NCBI GenBank assembly: GCA_017397765.1
Contig: JAFQIB010000063.1
Span: 1-45,024, forward strand
From: Clostridia bacterium
GTDB lineage: Bacteria > Bacillota > Clostridia > Christensenellales > Aristaeellaceae
Length of the DNA: 45,024 nucleotides
Reading direction: 5' to 3'
The notes under the pieces were generated by a model. It was not told where the DNA came from, searched no databases, and saw nothing but the letters and a program-made list of their open reading frames with translations. Below, piece by piece: positions 1 through 8,589 of this stretch. The translations under genes were made by a program, and so were the position numbers. Position 1 is the stretch's first letter; each line of letters opens with the position of its first letter.

Positions 1-508
1 GGATGTAGGCGTTCATGGAGGAGATGTTCAGGATGTTGCCGGACTTGCGGGCAACCATGTCCTTGGCGAACACCTGGGTGGGCAGCAGAGTGCCCTGGTA
101 GTTGAGCTTGAACACAAAGTCAATGCCGTTGGGCTCCAGGTCGAAGAAGGTCTTCTGGCCCTCCTTGGCCTCGTGCTGGTACTCATTGTCGGTGGTAGCA
201 CGGGGATTGTTGCCGCCGGCGCCGTTGACCAGAATGTCGCAGGGGCCCAGATCGTTGAGCACCTGCTGGTGAACAGCCTCGAGGGCTTCGGGGTCAAGCA
301 CGTTGGCCTTGTAGCCTTCGCAGATGAAGCCTTCGGCCTTCAGCTCGTCAGCCAGCTTCTTCACCGCTTCCTCGTTCAGATCCAGGGCAGCGACCTTCGC
401 GCCGGCCTGTGCATAGGCGCGGGCCATGTCGCCGCACAGCACGCCGCCAGCGCCGGTCACAACGACGACCTTGCCGGTAAAATCAACATTCAGAGGCAGA
501 TTCATCAT
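1..508 (-). CDS. SDR-family D-mannonate oxidoreductase (fructuronate reductase), 3' end outside window
   Basis: Short-chain dehydrogenase that would interconvert D-fructuronate and D-mannonate with NAD(H) in cytoplasmic hexuronate breakdown. The 169 visible codons start at ATG 508 (a second ATG follows at once), preceded by an AGGAAGG site at about 516-522. The Rossmann fold is clear: VVVTGAGGVLCGDMA near residues 15-29, an acidic residue after beta2 (ALDLNE), the NGAGG turn near residue 95 and NISSM near residue 162, the start of the active-site serine region. The NGAGGNNPRATTDNE stretch is typical of the SDR mannonate oxidoreductases related to Bacillus UxuB/YjmF. The YxxxK motif lies beyond the edge. 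It is the last visible gene of the GH2-transporter operon, 38 nt after the transporter, which supports a role in glucuronate use. Family assignment is firm; substrate is inferred from motif and context. Confidence 0.82.
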   Translation of the reverse strand, partial: MMNLPLNVDFTGKVVVVTGAGGVLCGDMARAYAQAGAKVAALDLNEEAVKKLADELKAEGFICEGYKANVLDPEALEAVHQQVLNDLGPCDILVNGAGGNNPRATTDNEYQHEAKEGQKTFFDLEPNGIDFVFKLNYQGTLLPTQVFAKDMVARKSGNILNISSMNAYI

Positions 509-546
509 AGGGATACCTTCCTTTCTGATATGAACATTCAGTTTGA

Positions 547-2148
547 TCAGTCTGCGAGCTTGGCCACGTCATCCACGGTTTTGATGGCTTCCATGGCTTC
601 CTCAAGGGTGTGGCCGCCGGCGATGTAGGCCTTGCGGGCGCCGTTGATAGCCTGGATCTCCTTGATGCGCTTGCCATCCAGCTCGTAGCCCTTCATGGCC
701 CACAGGGTTGCGACCCACGCCAGCATGGGGATGATGCAGAAGCAGATGATAACCGCCCAGTTCATGCCGTCCACATAGGGCGTCGCCTTGGTGGGCAGCT
801 CCTTCAGACCGACGGTCAGGGTGATGACCACCGCCACAACGGTCGCAGACAGGGAGGACACCAGCTTATCCACCAGAGAGAACAGGGTGCCCATGATGCC
901 GGGGATGAACTTGCCGGAGCGATAGGTCTCGTAGTCGGCGCAGTCGGCCACCATGGGGATGGGCATGTCAGCGGTAGCGTAGTAAGCGCCGTAGCCCACG
1001 CCGAAGAACAGGATGAAGGCGATGGTGTACAGGTTGATGGCAAGCTTGCCGTTCTGATCCATGAGGATCAGGTTCAGCGCAGTGGTCTCAGGCTTCCAGA
1101 TCAGCAGCAGCGCCAGCACGCCCACATAGCAGGCCAGGGCCACGCCCACATAGGTCATCAGAGACTTTTTCTGGCCGAACTTCTGGGAGGTGCGGACCGT
1201 CAGCGCAAAGAAAGGCGCAGAGAACACATAGCCCAGCACCATCATGACAGCATTCAGGGTGTCGTAACGGTTCTGGCTGAGCGTCACACCAGCTTCGTTG
1301 GTGATGACGCCAAACTGGGTCATGCAGCCGTAGATCATGCACAGCACAGTCAGGTTGGTGGCGATGGACAGGGCCAGCTTGCAGCCACCGCCGGCGACCA
1401 TCAGGCGCTGCAGGGGCTTGTTGGCCTTGATGATCTGCACATATTCGCGAATCTTCAGGTTCTCCTGCTTGTTGCCCATGCCGAAGTACTTGGTCTGATC
1501 CTTCTCCCAGATGCCGATGATGGCAACGATGGTCAGCAGGATGGACACCACGATGCCGATGGGGGTCATGATGTTGAACCAGGTGGCATTGTAGTCGCCC
1601 GCGATGCCGTCAGAGGCGATGACCATGCCCAGCACCTGGATCAGGCCCATGCCGGCCAGGGAGCCGATGGTGTTGAAGACCGTGAACAGAGGACGCTGCT
1701 TGGGATCGTTGGTCAGCACAGGCTGAGCAGAGCGGGTGACGGAGGTCTGGAAGGTATAGCCGATGACCCACACCGCATACAGTCCAACAAACAGCACATA
1801 ACGGGCCCACATCATGGTTTCAGGGATCAGGGGCGTCACCATATACAGCAGGATGACGGAAACGGCCATGATGATGTTGCCGATGACCATGAAGGGACGG
1901 AACTTACCGAACTTGCCGTCGGTTTTGTCCATCAGCGCGCCGATGATCGGATCGGTAATGGCGTCAAAGACGCGCATGCCGGTGATCATGAAGGATGCAA
2001 AGGCCATGCCCAGGCCGAGCACGCGGTTGCCAAAGGTAGCAATGAAGGACAGGATCAGGACGTAGTACACATTCGTCGCGCCGTTGTTCATGGGGAACAT
2101 CGCCAGCTGATAGAATTTAGCGCGATTCATGTTCTGATTCTCAGACAT
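547..2148 (-). CDS. GPH-family (MFS_2) sugar/glycoside:cation symporter
   Basis: Inner-membrane carrier of the glycoside-pentoside-hexuronide family, 533 residues with about 12 hydrophobic segments. The family signature is present between the first helices: FDAITDPIIGALMDKTDGKFGKFRPFMVIGN, given here only as its parts DPIIGALMDKTD (about residues 65-76) and GKFRPF. It sits 57 nt downstream of a GH2 glycosidase and 38 nt upstream of a hexuronate dehydrogenase, so import of a beta-glucuronide or related disaccharide is the simplest reading; the family also carries xylosides and melibiose. The start is ATG 2148 with an AAAGGAGG ribosome site 8 nt upstream. A hydrophilic C-terminal tail of about 50 residues (ending LEEAMEAIKTVDDVAKLAD) extends beyond the last helix. 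Substrate is inferred from context. Confidence 0.88.
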   Translation of the reverse strand: MSENQNMNRAKFYQLAMFPMNNGATNVYYVLILSFIATFGNRVLGLGMAFASFMITGMRVFDAITDPIIGALMDKTDGKFGKFRPFMVIGNIIMAVSVILLYMVTPLIPETMMWARYVLFVGLYAVWVIGYTFQTSVTRSAQPVLTNDPKQRPLFTVFNTIGSLAGMGLIQVLGMVIASDGIAGDYNATWFNIMTPIGIVVSILLTIVAIIGIWEKDQTKYFGMGNKQENLKIREYVQIIKANKPLQRLMVAGGGCKLALSIATNLTVLCMIYGCMTQFGVITNEAGVTLSQNRYDTLNAVMMVLGYVFSAPFFALTVRTSQKFGQKKSLMTYVGVALACYVGVLALLLIWKPETTALNLILMDQNGKLAINLYTIAFILFFGVGYGAYYATADMPIPMVADCADYETYRSGKFIPGIMGTLFSLVDKLVSSLSATVVAVVITLTVGLKELPTKATPYVDGMNWAVIICFCIIPMLAWVATLWAMKGYELDGKRIKEIQAINGARKAYIAGGHTLEEAMEAIKTVDDVAKLAD

Positions 2149-2205
2149 GAGAGGAGCCTCCTTTGTTCTTTTTCAATATCACCAGTCTGCAGCACGCAGG
2201 CTTGA

Positions 2206-4134
2206 TTACACCCAGTTGGACTTCTGCTTGTTCTTCTTCTTGGGCAGGATGTACTTCTCCGGCAGCTTCTCCGCCCTGGTGAAGGTGGCGGTATCCTTCA
2301 GCCGGCCGCAGACGGCCTCCACCTTGAGCACGTCCTCCATGGGCACCTTGAAGGTGAACACATGGTCATCGCTCTCCTTGGTGTCGAAGGTCTTGCCGTT
2401 GACGATCAGGGTGATCTTCTTTTCCGTGGAGTACACCTTGATCTTCGTCACCTTGTCCGCCCGCTCGGCATAGCGCTTGGAGCAGATATGCACAAACTGC
2501 TCCTTGGACCAGTTGGCCTTGTAAAGGTAGAAGGAATCCTTCTTCACCTTGCGGTCGAAGGTGACCAGGCCCTTGTGGTTCATGCCGGGCTCGCCGCCCT
2601 GATCGCGGGCGTCCGCCGCGAAGTCGAACATGTTCCACACATGCGTGGACCACATGTAGGGATGGCGCTTGAAGCACTTGACCATGAACTCATGGTATTT
2701 GGCCTGGTATTCCTCGGTATGATCGTTGCGGCGGGGATGGGAGGAATGCAGATTGGGCATGCCCTCCGCACCGTACTCGGAATAGCCCAGGGGCGTCTTG
2801 GGGTAGCAGAGGTGGAAGAAGCTGATCCACAGGTCGTTGAGGAACAGGCCCGGGACGTACCATCCCAGATACAGGTTCCAGCTGACCACGTCGGTGATGT
2901 GGGCCACAGGATTGAACGGGCCGCACATGGCGTAGCAGGCCAGGGTGGTGAAGCGGGTGGGATCGGTCTGATGGATCAGATCGTTCAGGACGTGATGGTT
3001 GTCCAGCATGTCCTTCTTCTCCGCGCGCTTGGTGGAGATGGTGATCTCATTGGACACGCCCCAGCAGACGATGCAGGCGTGGTTGTAGTTCTGCTCAATG
3101 AGCTCCTTCATCTGGCTGATGGTGTTCTCCCGGCCGTTCACCATGTGCTCGGAGATGTAGGGGATCTCCGCCCAGACGACCATGCCGTAGCGGTCGCACA
3201 GATCGTAGAAGTACTGATCGTGCTGATAATGGGCCAGACGGACGGTGTTGCAGCCCATTTCGGCAATGAGCTTCATGTCCTCGTCATGGTGCTCCCTGAT
3301 GATGGCGTTGCCCAGGCCCTTGCGGTCCTGATGGCGGGAGACGCCGTGGAGGGGGTAGGGCTTGTCATTGAGGACGAAGCCGATCTTGGGATCGACCCGG
3401 AAGGAGCGCACACCGAAGGGGATGTCCAGCGCATCGGTGACCACGCCGTCCGCCACGACCTCTGCATGGCAGGTGTACAGGTAGGGATCTTCCACACCGT
3501 GCCAGCGGTGCGCCTTTTCCAGCTCGATGGTCACGTCCGTACCGTTTGCAGTGCCCAGCACGCGGTCCTTGTGATCCTTCAGGGTGATGACCACGTCACC
3601 GCCGCTCACCCGACTCTGGACGCGGACCTTCGCGCCTTTGCCCTCGGGCGTAGCCGTCACGCGGACGCCGCAGGAGCCCAGATAATCCAGGGCAAAGTGG
3701 GCCTTGTTCACCACCAGCAGCCGCACGCCGCGGTAGATGCCGCCGTAGAAGGTGAAGTCCGCCTTCTGGGGGTAGATGCGGTCGTTGACGGAATTGTCCG
3801 CTGTGACGACCAGGGCGTTTTCCTCCTGCAGAAGGCCGGTGATCTCCGCGCGGAAGGTGGCATAGCCGCCGTCATGGCTGCAGAGCGCCTGGCCGTTGAA
3901 CGTCACCGTCGCAGAGGAATTGACGCCGTCAAACTCCAGCCAGACCTCCTGGGTTTCAGCATCAAAGGCAGGCTGGGCAAAGGCGGTCTCGTATCGGCAG
4001 GTGCCGCGCTTGTAGTCATTTCCGCCGTCCTGGCCGTCAATATTGTTCCAGGTATGGGGAATGCTGACCGTGGTGGTCTGGCCGTCCAGGCCCGTGAACT
4101 GCCAGCCCTGGAGCAGGTCGATCTTCTGGCGCAT
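2206..4134 (-). CDS. Glycoside hydrolase family 2 enzyme (beta-glucuronidase/beta-galactosidase type), cytoplasmic
   Basis: 642-residue GH2 enzyme without signal peptide: jelly-roll N-terminal domain (HTWNNIDGQDGGNDY, YRGVRLLVV), Ig-like domain, then the TIM barrel from LHGVSRHQDRKG onward. The acid/base Glu is E363 in WGVSNEI and the nucleophile Glu is E453 in GYSEYGAEG. Near residue 520 there is GMNHKGLVTFDRK with an N-x-K arrangement like that of beta-glucuronidases, but GH2 beta-galactosidases often have a similar GINDKGLVT, so this does not decide the substrate. The operon partners (hexuronate-type transporter and D-mannonate oxidoreductase) favour beta-glucuronides. The start is placed at ATG 4134, preceded by GGAGGAG 5-6 nt upstream; an in-frame ATG 18 nt further up would overlap that site and is rejected. 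A basic tail (LPKKKNKQKSNWV) ends the protein. Confidence 0.88.
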   Translation of the reverse strand: MRQKIDLLQGWQFTGLDGQTTTVSIPHTWNNIDGQDGGNDYKRGTCRYETAFAQPAFDAETQEVWLEFDGVNSSATVTFNGQALCSHDGGYATFRAEITGLLQEENALVVTADNSVNDRIYPQKADFTFYGGIYRGVRLLVVNKAHFALDYLGSCGVRVTATPEGKGAKVRVQSRVSGGDVVITLKDHKDRVLGTANGTDVTIELEKAHRWHGVEDPYLYTCHAEVVADGVVTDALDIPFGVRSFRVDPKIGFVLNDKPYPLHGVSRHQDRKGLGNAIIREHHDEDMKLIAEMGCNTVRLAHYQHDQYFYDLCDRYGMVVWAEIPYISEHMVNGRENTISQMKELIEQNYNHACIVCWGVSNEITISTKRAEKKDMLDNHHVLNDLIHQTDPTRFTTLACYAMCGPFNPVAHITDVVSWNLYLGWYVPGLFLNDLWISFFHLCYPKTPLGYSEYGAEGMPNLHSSHPRRNDHTEEYQAKYHEFMVKCFKRHPYMWSTHVWNMFDFAADARDQGGEPGMNHKGLVTFDRKVKKDSFYLYKANWSKEQFVHICSKRYAERADKVTKIKVYSTEKKITLIVNGKTFDTKESDDHVFTFKVPMEDVLKVEAVCGRLKDTATFTRAEKLPEKYILPKKKNKQKSNWV

Positions 4135-4175
4135 GGTACTCCTCCTTGGCAAATACTTTTATTTCCTGGTTGATT

Positions 4176-4204
4176 TTCATATGAAAAAGGACAAATGCTT
4201 TCAA
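4176..4204 (-). promoter_or_regulatory. Candidate sigma-A promoter of the GH2/GPH/SDR operon
   Basis: Read on the minus strand: TTGAAA at 4204-4199 (5 of 6 against TTGACA), a 17-nt spacer and TATGAA at 4181-4176 (4 of 6). Transcription would begin near 4169 and give a leader of about 35 nt before ATG 4134. Confidence 0.5.
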
Positions 4205-4206
4205 CC

Positions 4207-4220
4207 TGTAATTTATCACA
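4207..4220. promoter_or_regulatory. 14-bp near-palindrome just upstream of the -35, candidate operator
   Basis: TGTAATTTATCACA; its complement reads TGTGATAAATTACA, so the half-sites differ at one base pair. It abuts the -35 hexamer of the glucuronide-type operon. GntR-type and CRP-type regulators both use TGT-N-ACA dyads, so no regulator can be named. Confidence 0.35.
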
Positions 4221-4363
4221 TTTTTGCAGGAAAAGAAAGGGGAAAACCTTAAACAAGTGCACCGGGGGCGCGAAAACGCATCGCCGCTTCGTTTGCGTCA
4301 AATATATGTCGCGAACGGAATTTGCGTTTTTCCCCTCCCCCAGGATGCCCCGATAAACAGAAA

Positions 4364-4391
4364 TTGCTCCGTCCCCAGCGGGACGGAGCAA
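4364..4391 (-). terminator. Rho-independent terminator after the small membrane protein gene
   Basis: A perfect 12-bp stem (4364-4375 with 4380-4391) closed by a 4-nt loop. Read on the minus strand it is followed by TTTCTGTTTATC. It lies 13 nt downstream of the stop codon at 4405. Confidence 0.85.
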
Positions 4392-4404
4392 CATTGTCTT
4401 CAGA

Positions 4405-4827
4405 TCACTTGGCCTGACCGGGCTTGCGCAGGTAGATCGCGATCTCGCCGATGATGAAGGCAGCAGCCATCAGACCGACAAAAATCAGGTAATTGGGATC
4501 AAAGCCCTGGGGCTCGTCGATCTTCATGAACACGTCCACCACATGCCAGTAGGCAGCGCGCTTGCCGAAGCCGATGAAGAACGCACACAGGGACAGGCCG
4601 GGGACAGCGGTAGCCACCACGGCAGCCAGGCCGTGCAGCTTGCACAGCATCAGCGCCGCGCACACAGCCACGCAGGCAACCAGACCCCAGGCAATGACGG
4701 GATTGTAGTAGTTGTAGCGCATCAGACCGAACACACCGCCCACAGACATGAACAGAATGCCCGCCGCGCAGGAACAAAGCGCTGCGATCAGAATGACGAT
4801 CGAGCTGAAATTGAATTTCTTGGACAT
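4405..4827 (-). CDS. Small four-helix membrane protein of unknown function
   Basis: 140 residues, beginning MSKKFNFSSIVILIAALC. Four hydrophobic segments are visible, roughly residues 8-30, 40-60, 66-88 and 113-132, joined by short polar loops; the loop after helix 3 carries the only strongly charged external stretch (KIDEPQGFDPNY). I do not recognise a named family. The start is ATG 4827, preceded by GAAAGGAG at a normal distance; an in-frame ATG 21 nt further upstream overlaps that site. It has its own promoter (5010-5038) and terminator (4364-4391), so it is a single-gene unit. It is divergent from the membrane-anchored GH3 gene across a 553-bp region, which makes a shared role at the membrane possible but unproven. 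Confidence 0.75.
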   Translation of the reverse strand: MSKKFNFSSIVILIAALCSCAAGILFMSVGGVFGLMRYNYYNPVIAWGLVACVAVCAALMLCKLHGLAAVVATAVPGLSLCAFFIGFGKRAAYWHVVDVFMKIDEPQGFDPNYLIFVGLMAAAFIIGEIAIYLRKPGQAK

Positions 4828-5380
4828 GAGAAAAGCTCCTTTCAGCATCTGCCAAATTGGAAAGCTGCAAAGCCCTGCCGCGCAGACAGGACTGCTTCAT
4901 GATACGCAAAAACACGCTGCAACGCAGCATGACGGAGCAGCCTGCAGCAATGACCAGGAACCGCATTTCCCGTTCAATTGCTGATATCTCTCCGTTTTTC
5001 GCTGTGTATATTATGACATACTTGCGCCTTCGTTGCAACAGCATTTCTGCGCCATTTTTTGCCGAATGCAACAATTTCTCAGCTTTTTACGACTTATATT
5101 TGTCGCCATTCAACATTTTCATTCATTCACGTCATGTTTATCGCGCATAAAACCATTTTTCAATATTGCGACAATGCAGGAGTTGTGCACGACAAAGACC
5201 TTTCCTTTCTCATTCAATTCAGATAAAATACAATCAACCTATGCTGGCCGTCTGCCTCAACTGCATGATTTCCCAATGCTGAATCAGACGCTGTCAGTCC
5301 GCCGCGCGGTCACCGCATTGGCCGTCGCCGCAAAAGGGGCTTCATGGCTTGATGCCCCGCATCTGAAAGGAGAATATTTA
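4828..5380. other. 553-bp divergent intergenic region
   Basis: This AT-richer stretch separates the minus-strand membrane protein gene from the plus-strand GH3 gene. It holds the promoter at 5010-5038 for the minus-strand gene. For the GH3 gene the best -10 candidate is TAAAAT at 5224-5229, but the -35 at the right distance (TTTCCT) is poor. Reading frames running into the GH3 gene from 5033 have no ribosome site and low-complexity, unconserved-looking sequence. I see no RNA gene or repeat here. Confidence 0.5.
5010..5038 (-). promoter_or_regulatory. Candidate promoter of the small membrane protein gene
   Basis: Read on the minus strand: TTGCAA at 5038-5033, a 17-nt spacer, CATAAT at 5015-5010 with an extended -10 TG one base before it. 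The same -35 hexamer TTGCAA is used by the candidate promoter of the large operon at 42348-42376. Confidence 0.6.
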
Positions 5381-8300
5381 ATGAAGGCTTCCAAGCACAG
5401 AACACTCAAAAAAGTGCTCCTGAATATCATGGCCGTTCTCTGTGTGCTGGTTTACACCGGCAACACCATCGCTGCGGCCAATGCCGGCGAGGTCCATAAG
5501 TTCTTCAAGACCTCCCCGACCAAGATCGTCATCAAGGAAGGCGCTGAAGAGGAAGGCTACAAGCGTTACTACGAGAGCGCCTACGCCTCCGTTGCCGACC
5601 TGAAGGCGGCCGGCAATGCGCTGGTCCGCGAGGTGGAGGGCGAAGGCATCGTTCTGCTGAAGAACGCGGGCGCTACCCTGCCCCTGGCTGCCGGCTCCAA
5701 GATTTCTCTGGTGGGCCTGACCGCCCTTGATCCGGTCTACGGCGGCACCGGCTCCGGCGCTGTGGACGCCTCCGACGCGCCCAACTACGTGGACGTGCTC
5801 ACCGGCGCAGGCTACGAGCTGGTCGATCAGCCCCTGCTGACCTTCTACGCCGAGACCGACAAGCGCACCTCCACCGACATGATGGAGCCCAAGTGGAGCA
5901 AGGTCAAGCGCGAAGCCAAGAATGAAGACGACGAAATGACGCTGGGCAACGGCGAGCATGTCGTTTATGTGATCGGCCGCGTGGGCGGTGAAGGCGACGA
6001 TATGACCCGTGCCATCGAAGGCGCGTGGATGGGTGAAGACGAAGATCAGGCGCCGGATTACCTGACGCTGAATGAGAACGAGCGCGATACCCTGCAGGGT
6101 CTGGCCGAAATGAAGGCCGACGGCGATATCGCCTCCATCACCGTCATCATCAACAGCGCCAACCCCATCTCCGTCGGTTTCATCAACGATCCCGATTACG
6201 GCGTTGACGCTGCGCTGTGGGTCGGCTCTGTGGGCCAGACCGGTCTGTACGCCGTGGGCGACGTCCTCTCCGGCGCGATCAACCCCTCCGGCTCCCTCCC
6301 CGATACCTGGTGGGTGGATAATCAGCTCAACCCCGTCCAGAATAACTTCGGCTCCTACACCTATGCGGATGCCGCCAAGTACAACCTGGGCAACCGCTAC
6401 GATCAGTACGTTGTGTACCAGGAAGGCATCTACCTGGGCTACAAGTACACCGAGACCCGCTATGAGGACGTTGTCCTGGGCACCCCCAACGCCGGCAATT
6501 ACGTCTACAACGACGTGGTTGGCTATCCCTTCGGCTACGGCCATAGCTACACCACCTTCGATTTCTCCGATCTGACCGTCACCAAGGGCGAAAAGACCGC
6601 CAAGGAAGTGGTTGCCATCGCCTCCGAAGTGGATAAGGCCGCTGCGGAAGACCGCACCGAGACCGTCTACACCGTGTCCGTGAAGGTCACCAACACCGGC
6701 AGCACCGCCGGCAAGAAGGCCGTGCAGGTCTATGCCCAGAAGCCCTACACCGAGTATGACAAGCAGTGGCAGATCGAAAAGGCTGCCGTCGAACTGGCCG
6801 GCTACGGCAAGACCAAGCTGCTCCAGCCCGGCGAGTCCGAGGTCGTCACCGTGACTGTCCCCGAGTACTTCCTCACCTCCTACGACGCGCTGAACACCGG
6901 CGTGTATGTGATCTCCGAGGGCACCCATTACCTGACCGTTGCTGACAATGCCCACGAGGCTGCCAACAACATTCTGAACGTGAAGGGCAAGACCGTTGCC
7001 GACGGCATGACCGCTCAGGGCAACGCCGCGCTGGTCCACGCCATCGAGTACACCTTCGACGCCGACACCTATGCCAAGGCTTACGGCACCGGCGAGGCCG
7101 TCACTTCCCTGTTTGACGAGGGCGACGTCAACCGCTACGAGGGCCGCGGCGACAACTCCGTGGTCTACTACTCCCGCTCCAACTGGGCAGGCACCGTGAC
7201 CCCCGGCTATGTGAAGCTGACCATGAACGACCAGATCGCCGCTGACGTGATGCTGGACGATGCGGACGTGGCTGCCGTCACCGGCACCGCCGCTGAGCAG
7301 GAAATGCCCACCCTGGGCCAGACCAACGGCACCCAGCTGATCCACATGATGGATTACGCGTACGACGCGCCCGAATGGGATACCTTCATGGATCAGCTCA
7401 CCTACGCCGAGCTGGCCAAGATCTGCGCCAACGGCCTGCGCATGACCTACAACATCGCCTCCATCGGCAAGCCCCAGACCGTTGACCACAACGGCCCCTC
7501 CGGCGTGACCCAGGCTTACTCCATCGGCGATAACGGCTATGCCAAGGTGAACAACGATCCCAACATGAACATGAAGGGCACCTGCTTCCCCTGCAACGGC
7601 ATCGTCGCCGCCACCATGAACGACGAGCTGGTGTACCGCGTCGGTCAGCTGATCGGCGAGGACTCCATGTGGGCAGGCTATGCCGGCCTGTACGGCTCCG
7701 GCCTGAACATCCACCGCAGCCCCTACGCCGGCCGCGTGTTCGAGTACTACTCTGAGGACGGCACCCTGACCGGTCTGATCGACACCATCGAGACCCTGGG
7801 CATCCAGGAGAAGGGCGTGTACGTCTACAACAAGCACTTCGTCCTGAACGATCAGGAAAAGAACCGTGCCGGCATCGGCACCTGGTGCAACGAGCAGGCG
7901 CTGCGCGAGATTTACCTGCGCGCCTTCGAGCTGCCGATCATCAACGCCGACGCCAAGTGCGTCATGACCGCCTTCAACCGTCTGGGCGCCATCTGGGCAG
8001 GCTCCTACCGTGAGCTGCTGACCGACTGGCTGCGCGGTGAGGCCGGCATGAGCGGCTTTGCCGTCACCGATATGTACGACATTGGCTACATGGTCAAGGT
8101 GCACGAGGTGCTGGCAGGCAACGATATTCCCGACAACCTGGTCGGCGAGGACATTTCCGAGTTTGCCCCCTATGAGAAGAACCCCGTGGTCGCCAACCGT
8201 CTGCGTGAGTCCTCCAAGCGCGTGCTCTACACCGTGCTGCACTCCCGCGGCATGGACGGCATCAGCGCCAATGCTGAGGTCGTTCAGGTCACCACCTGGT

Positions 8301-8413
8301 GGCAGATGGCGCTGAACATCGCCCAGTGGACGACCCTGGCGCTGGCCGGTCTCTTCGCCATTCTCCTCATGCTTGACATCTGCAAGGAGAAGTTCGGCAA
8401 AAAGAACGCCTGA
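5381..8413 (+). CDS. Membrane-anchored GH3 beta-glucosidase-type enzyme with swapped domain order
   Basis: 1010 residues. A hydrophobic segment at about residues 12-32 (LLNIMAVLCVLVYTGNTIAAANA) is followed by the GH3 C-terminal (alpha/beta sandwich) domain, recognisable from EGEGIVLLKNAGATLPL; then a fibronectin III-like domain near residues 425-500 (VTNTGSTAGKKAVQVY); and only then the GH3 N-terminal barrel domain, with the KH pair at K818-H819 and the nucleophile D897 in GFAVTDMYD. A second hydrophobic helix lies at about residues 978-998, before a basic tail KEKFGKKNA. Such reversed GH3 enzymes are known from rumen Clostridia; substrates are usually beta-glucosides or beta-xylosides. The start is ATG 5381 with AAAGGAG 9 nt upstream. 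With both ends in the membrane the enzyme would lie on the outer face of the cell membrane. Terminator at 8452. Confidence 0.88.
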   Translation: MKASKHRTLKKVLLNIMAVLCVLVYTGNTIAAANAGEVHKFFKTSPTKIVIKEGAEEEGYKRYYESAYASVADLKAAGNALVREVEGEGIVLLKNAGATLPLAAGSKISLVGLTALDPVYGGTGSGAVDASDAPNYVDVLTGAGYELVDQPLLTFYAETDKRTSTDMMEPKWSKVKREAKNEDDEMTLGNGEHVVYVIGRVGGEGDDMTRAIEGAWMGEDEDQAPDYLTLNENERDTLQGLAEMKADGDIASITVIINSANPISVGFINDPDYGVDAALWVGSVGQTGLYAVGDVLSGAINPSGSLPDTWWVDNQLNPVQNNFGSYTYADAAKYNLGNRYDQYVVYQEGIYLGYKYTETRYEDVVLGTPNAGNYVYNDVVGYPFGYGHSYTTFDFSDLTVTKGEKTAKEVVAIASEVDKAAAEDRTETVYTVSVKVTNTGSTAGKKAVQVYAQKPYTEYDKQWQIEKAAVELAGYGKTKLLQPGESEVVTVTVPEYFLTSYDALNTGVYVISEGTHYLTVADNAHEAANNILNVKGKTVADGMTAQGNAALVHAIEYTFDADTYAKAYGTGEAVTSLFDEGDVNRYEGRGDNSVVYYSRSNWAGTVTPGYVKLTMNDQIAADVMLDDADVAAVTGTAAEQEMPTLGQTNGTQLIHMMDYAYDAPEWDTFMDQLTYAELAKICANGLRMTYNIASIGKPQTVDHNGPSGVTQAYSIGDNGYAKVNNDPNMNMKGTCFPCNGIVAATMNDELVYRVGQLIGEDSMWAGYAGLYGSGLNIHRSPYAGRVFEYYSEDGTLTGLIDTIETLGIQEKGVYVYNKHFVLNDQEKNRAGIGTWCNEQALREIYLRAFELPIINADAKCVMTAFNRLGAIWAGSYRELLTDWLRGEAGMSGFAVTDMYDIGYMVKVHEVLAGNDIPDNLVGEDISEFAPYEKNPVVANRLRESSKRVLYTVLHSRGMDGISANAEVVQVTTWWQMALNIAQWTTLALAGLFAILLMLDICKEKFGKKNA

Positions 8414-8451
8414 TTCTGCCCCATGAATCGCTGACATCCTCAGTTGTTTCC

Positions 8452-8485
8452 GCCCGCGGCACTGCGTTGCCGCGGGCTTTTCTTT
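8452..8485 (+). terminator. Rho-independent terminator after the membrane-anchored GH3
   Basis: A 10-bp stem of GCCCGCGGCA (8452-8461) with its complement (8468-8477), a 6-nt loop and the tail TTTTCTTTG. It lies 38 nt after the stop codon. Confidence 0.88.
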
Positions 8486-8516
8486 GTGTTTCCGGCGTTT
8501 TCCTGACATTTTGGAC

Positions 8517-8545
8517 TTGTCGAAAAGGGCCGCTTGTGTTATCAT
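8517..8545 (+). promoter_or_regulatory. Candidate promoter of the two-component system
   Basis: TTGTCG (8517-8522), 17-nt spacer, TATCAT (8540-8545) with an extended -10 TG at 8537-8538. Transcription would start near 8552, inside the inverted repeat at 8549-8570. Confidence 0.6.
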
Positions 8546-8548
8546 ATT

Positions 8549-8570
8549 AACAATATACAAACATATTGTT
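8549..8570. promoter_or_regulatory. Perfect 8-bp inverted repeat over the start of the two-component transcript
   Basis: AACAATAT (8549-8556) and ATATTGTT (8563-8570) with a 6-nt spacer. The position, immediately after the -10 box and 20 nt before the response regulator start codon, fits an operator for autoregulation or a short leader hairpin. Confidence 0.5.
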
Positions 8571-8589
8571 CATGCGGGAGGAGAAAGAT

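Noticed and set aside
610-2205. Long open frame on the plus strand opposite the GPH transporter
   Set aside because: It mirrors codon bias of the transporter gene, has no ribosome site, and its protein is a low-complexity string rich in His, Gln, Gly and Asp.
2560-2600. N-x-K motif in the first GH2 as proof of beta-glucuronidase
   Set aside because: GH2 beta-galactosidases commonly have a similar GINDKGLVT segment, so the motif alone does not settle substrate. Operon context is the stronger argument.
4207-4220. TGTAATTTATCACA as a CRP site
   Set aside because: The spacing between half-sites is too short for CRP and this type of organism normally uses CcpA for catabolite control.
5033-5380. 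N-terminal extension of the GH3 protein from 5033
   Set aside because: The ribosome site AAAGGAG and a membrane helix at once after ATG 5381 define the start. The extension has no ribosome site and is composed of unlikely sequence.
5378-8560. About 1060-codon frame opposite the membrane-anchored GH3 gene, and similar frames opposite other genes (10851-12953, 14868-16430, 27582-29807)
   Set aside because: All are antisense shadows of GC-rich genes with strong protein similarity on the sense strand. None has a ribosome site or recognisable domain.
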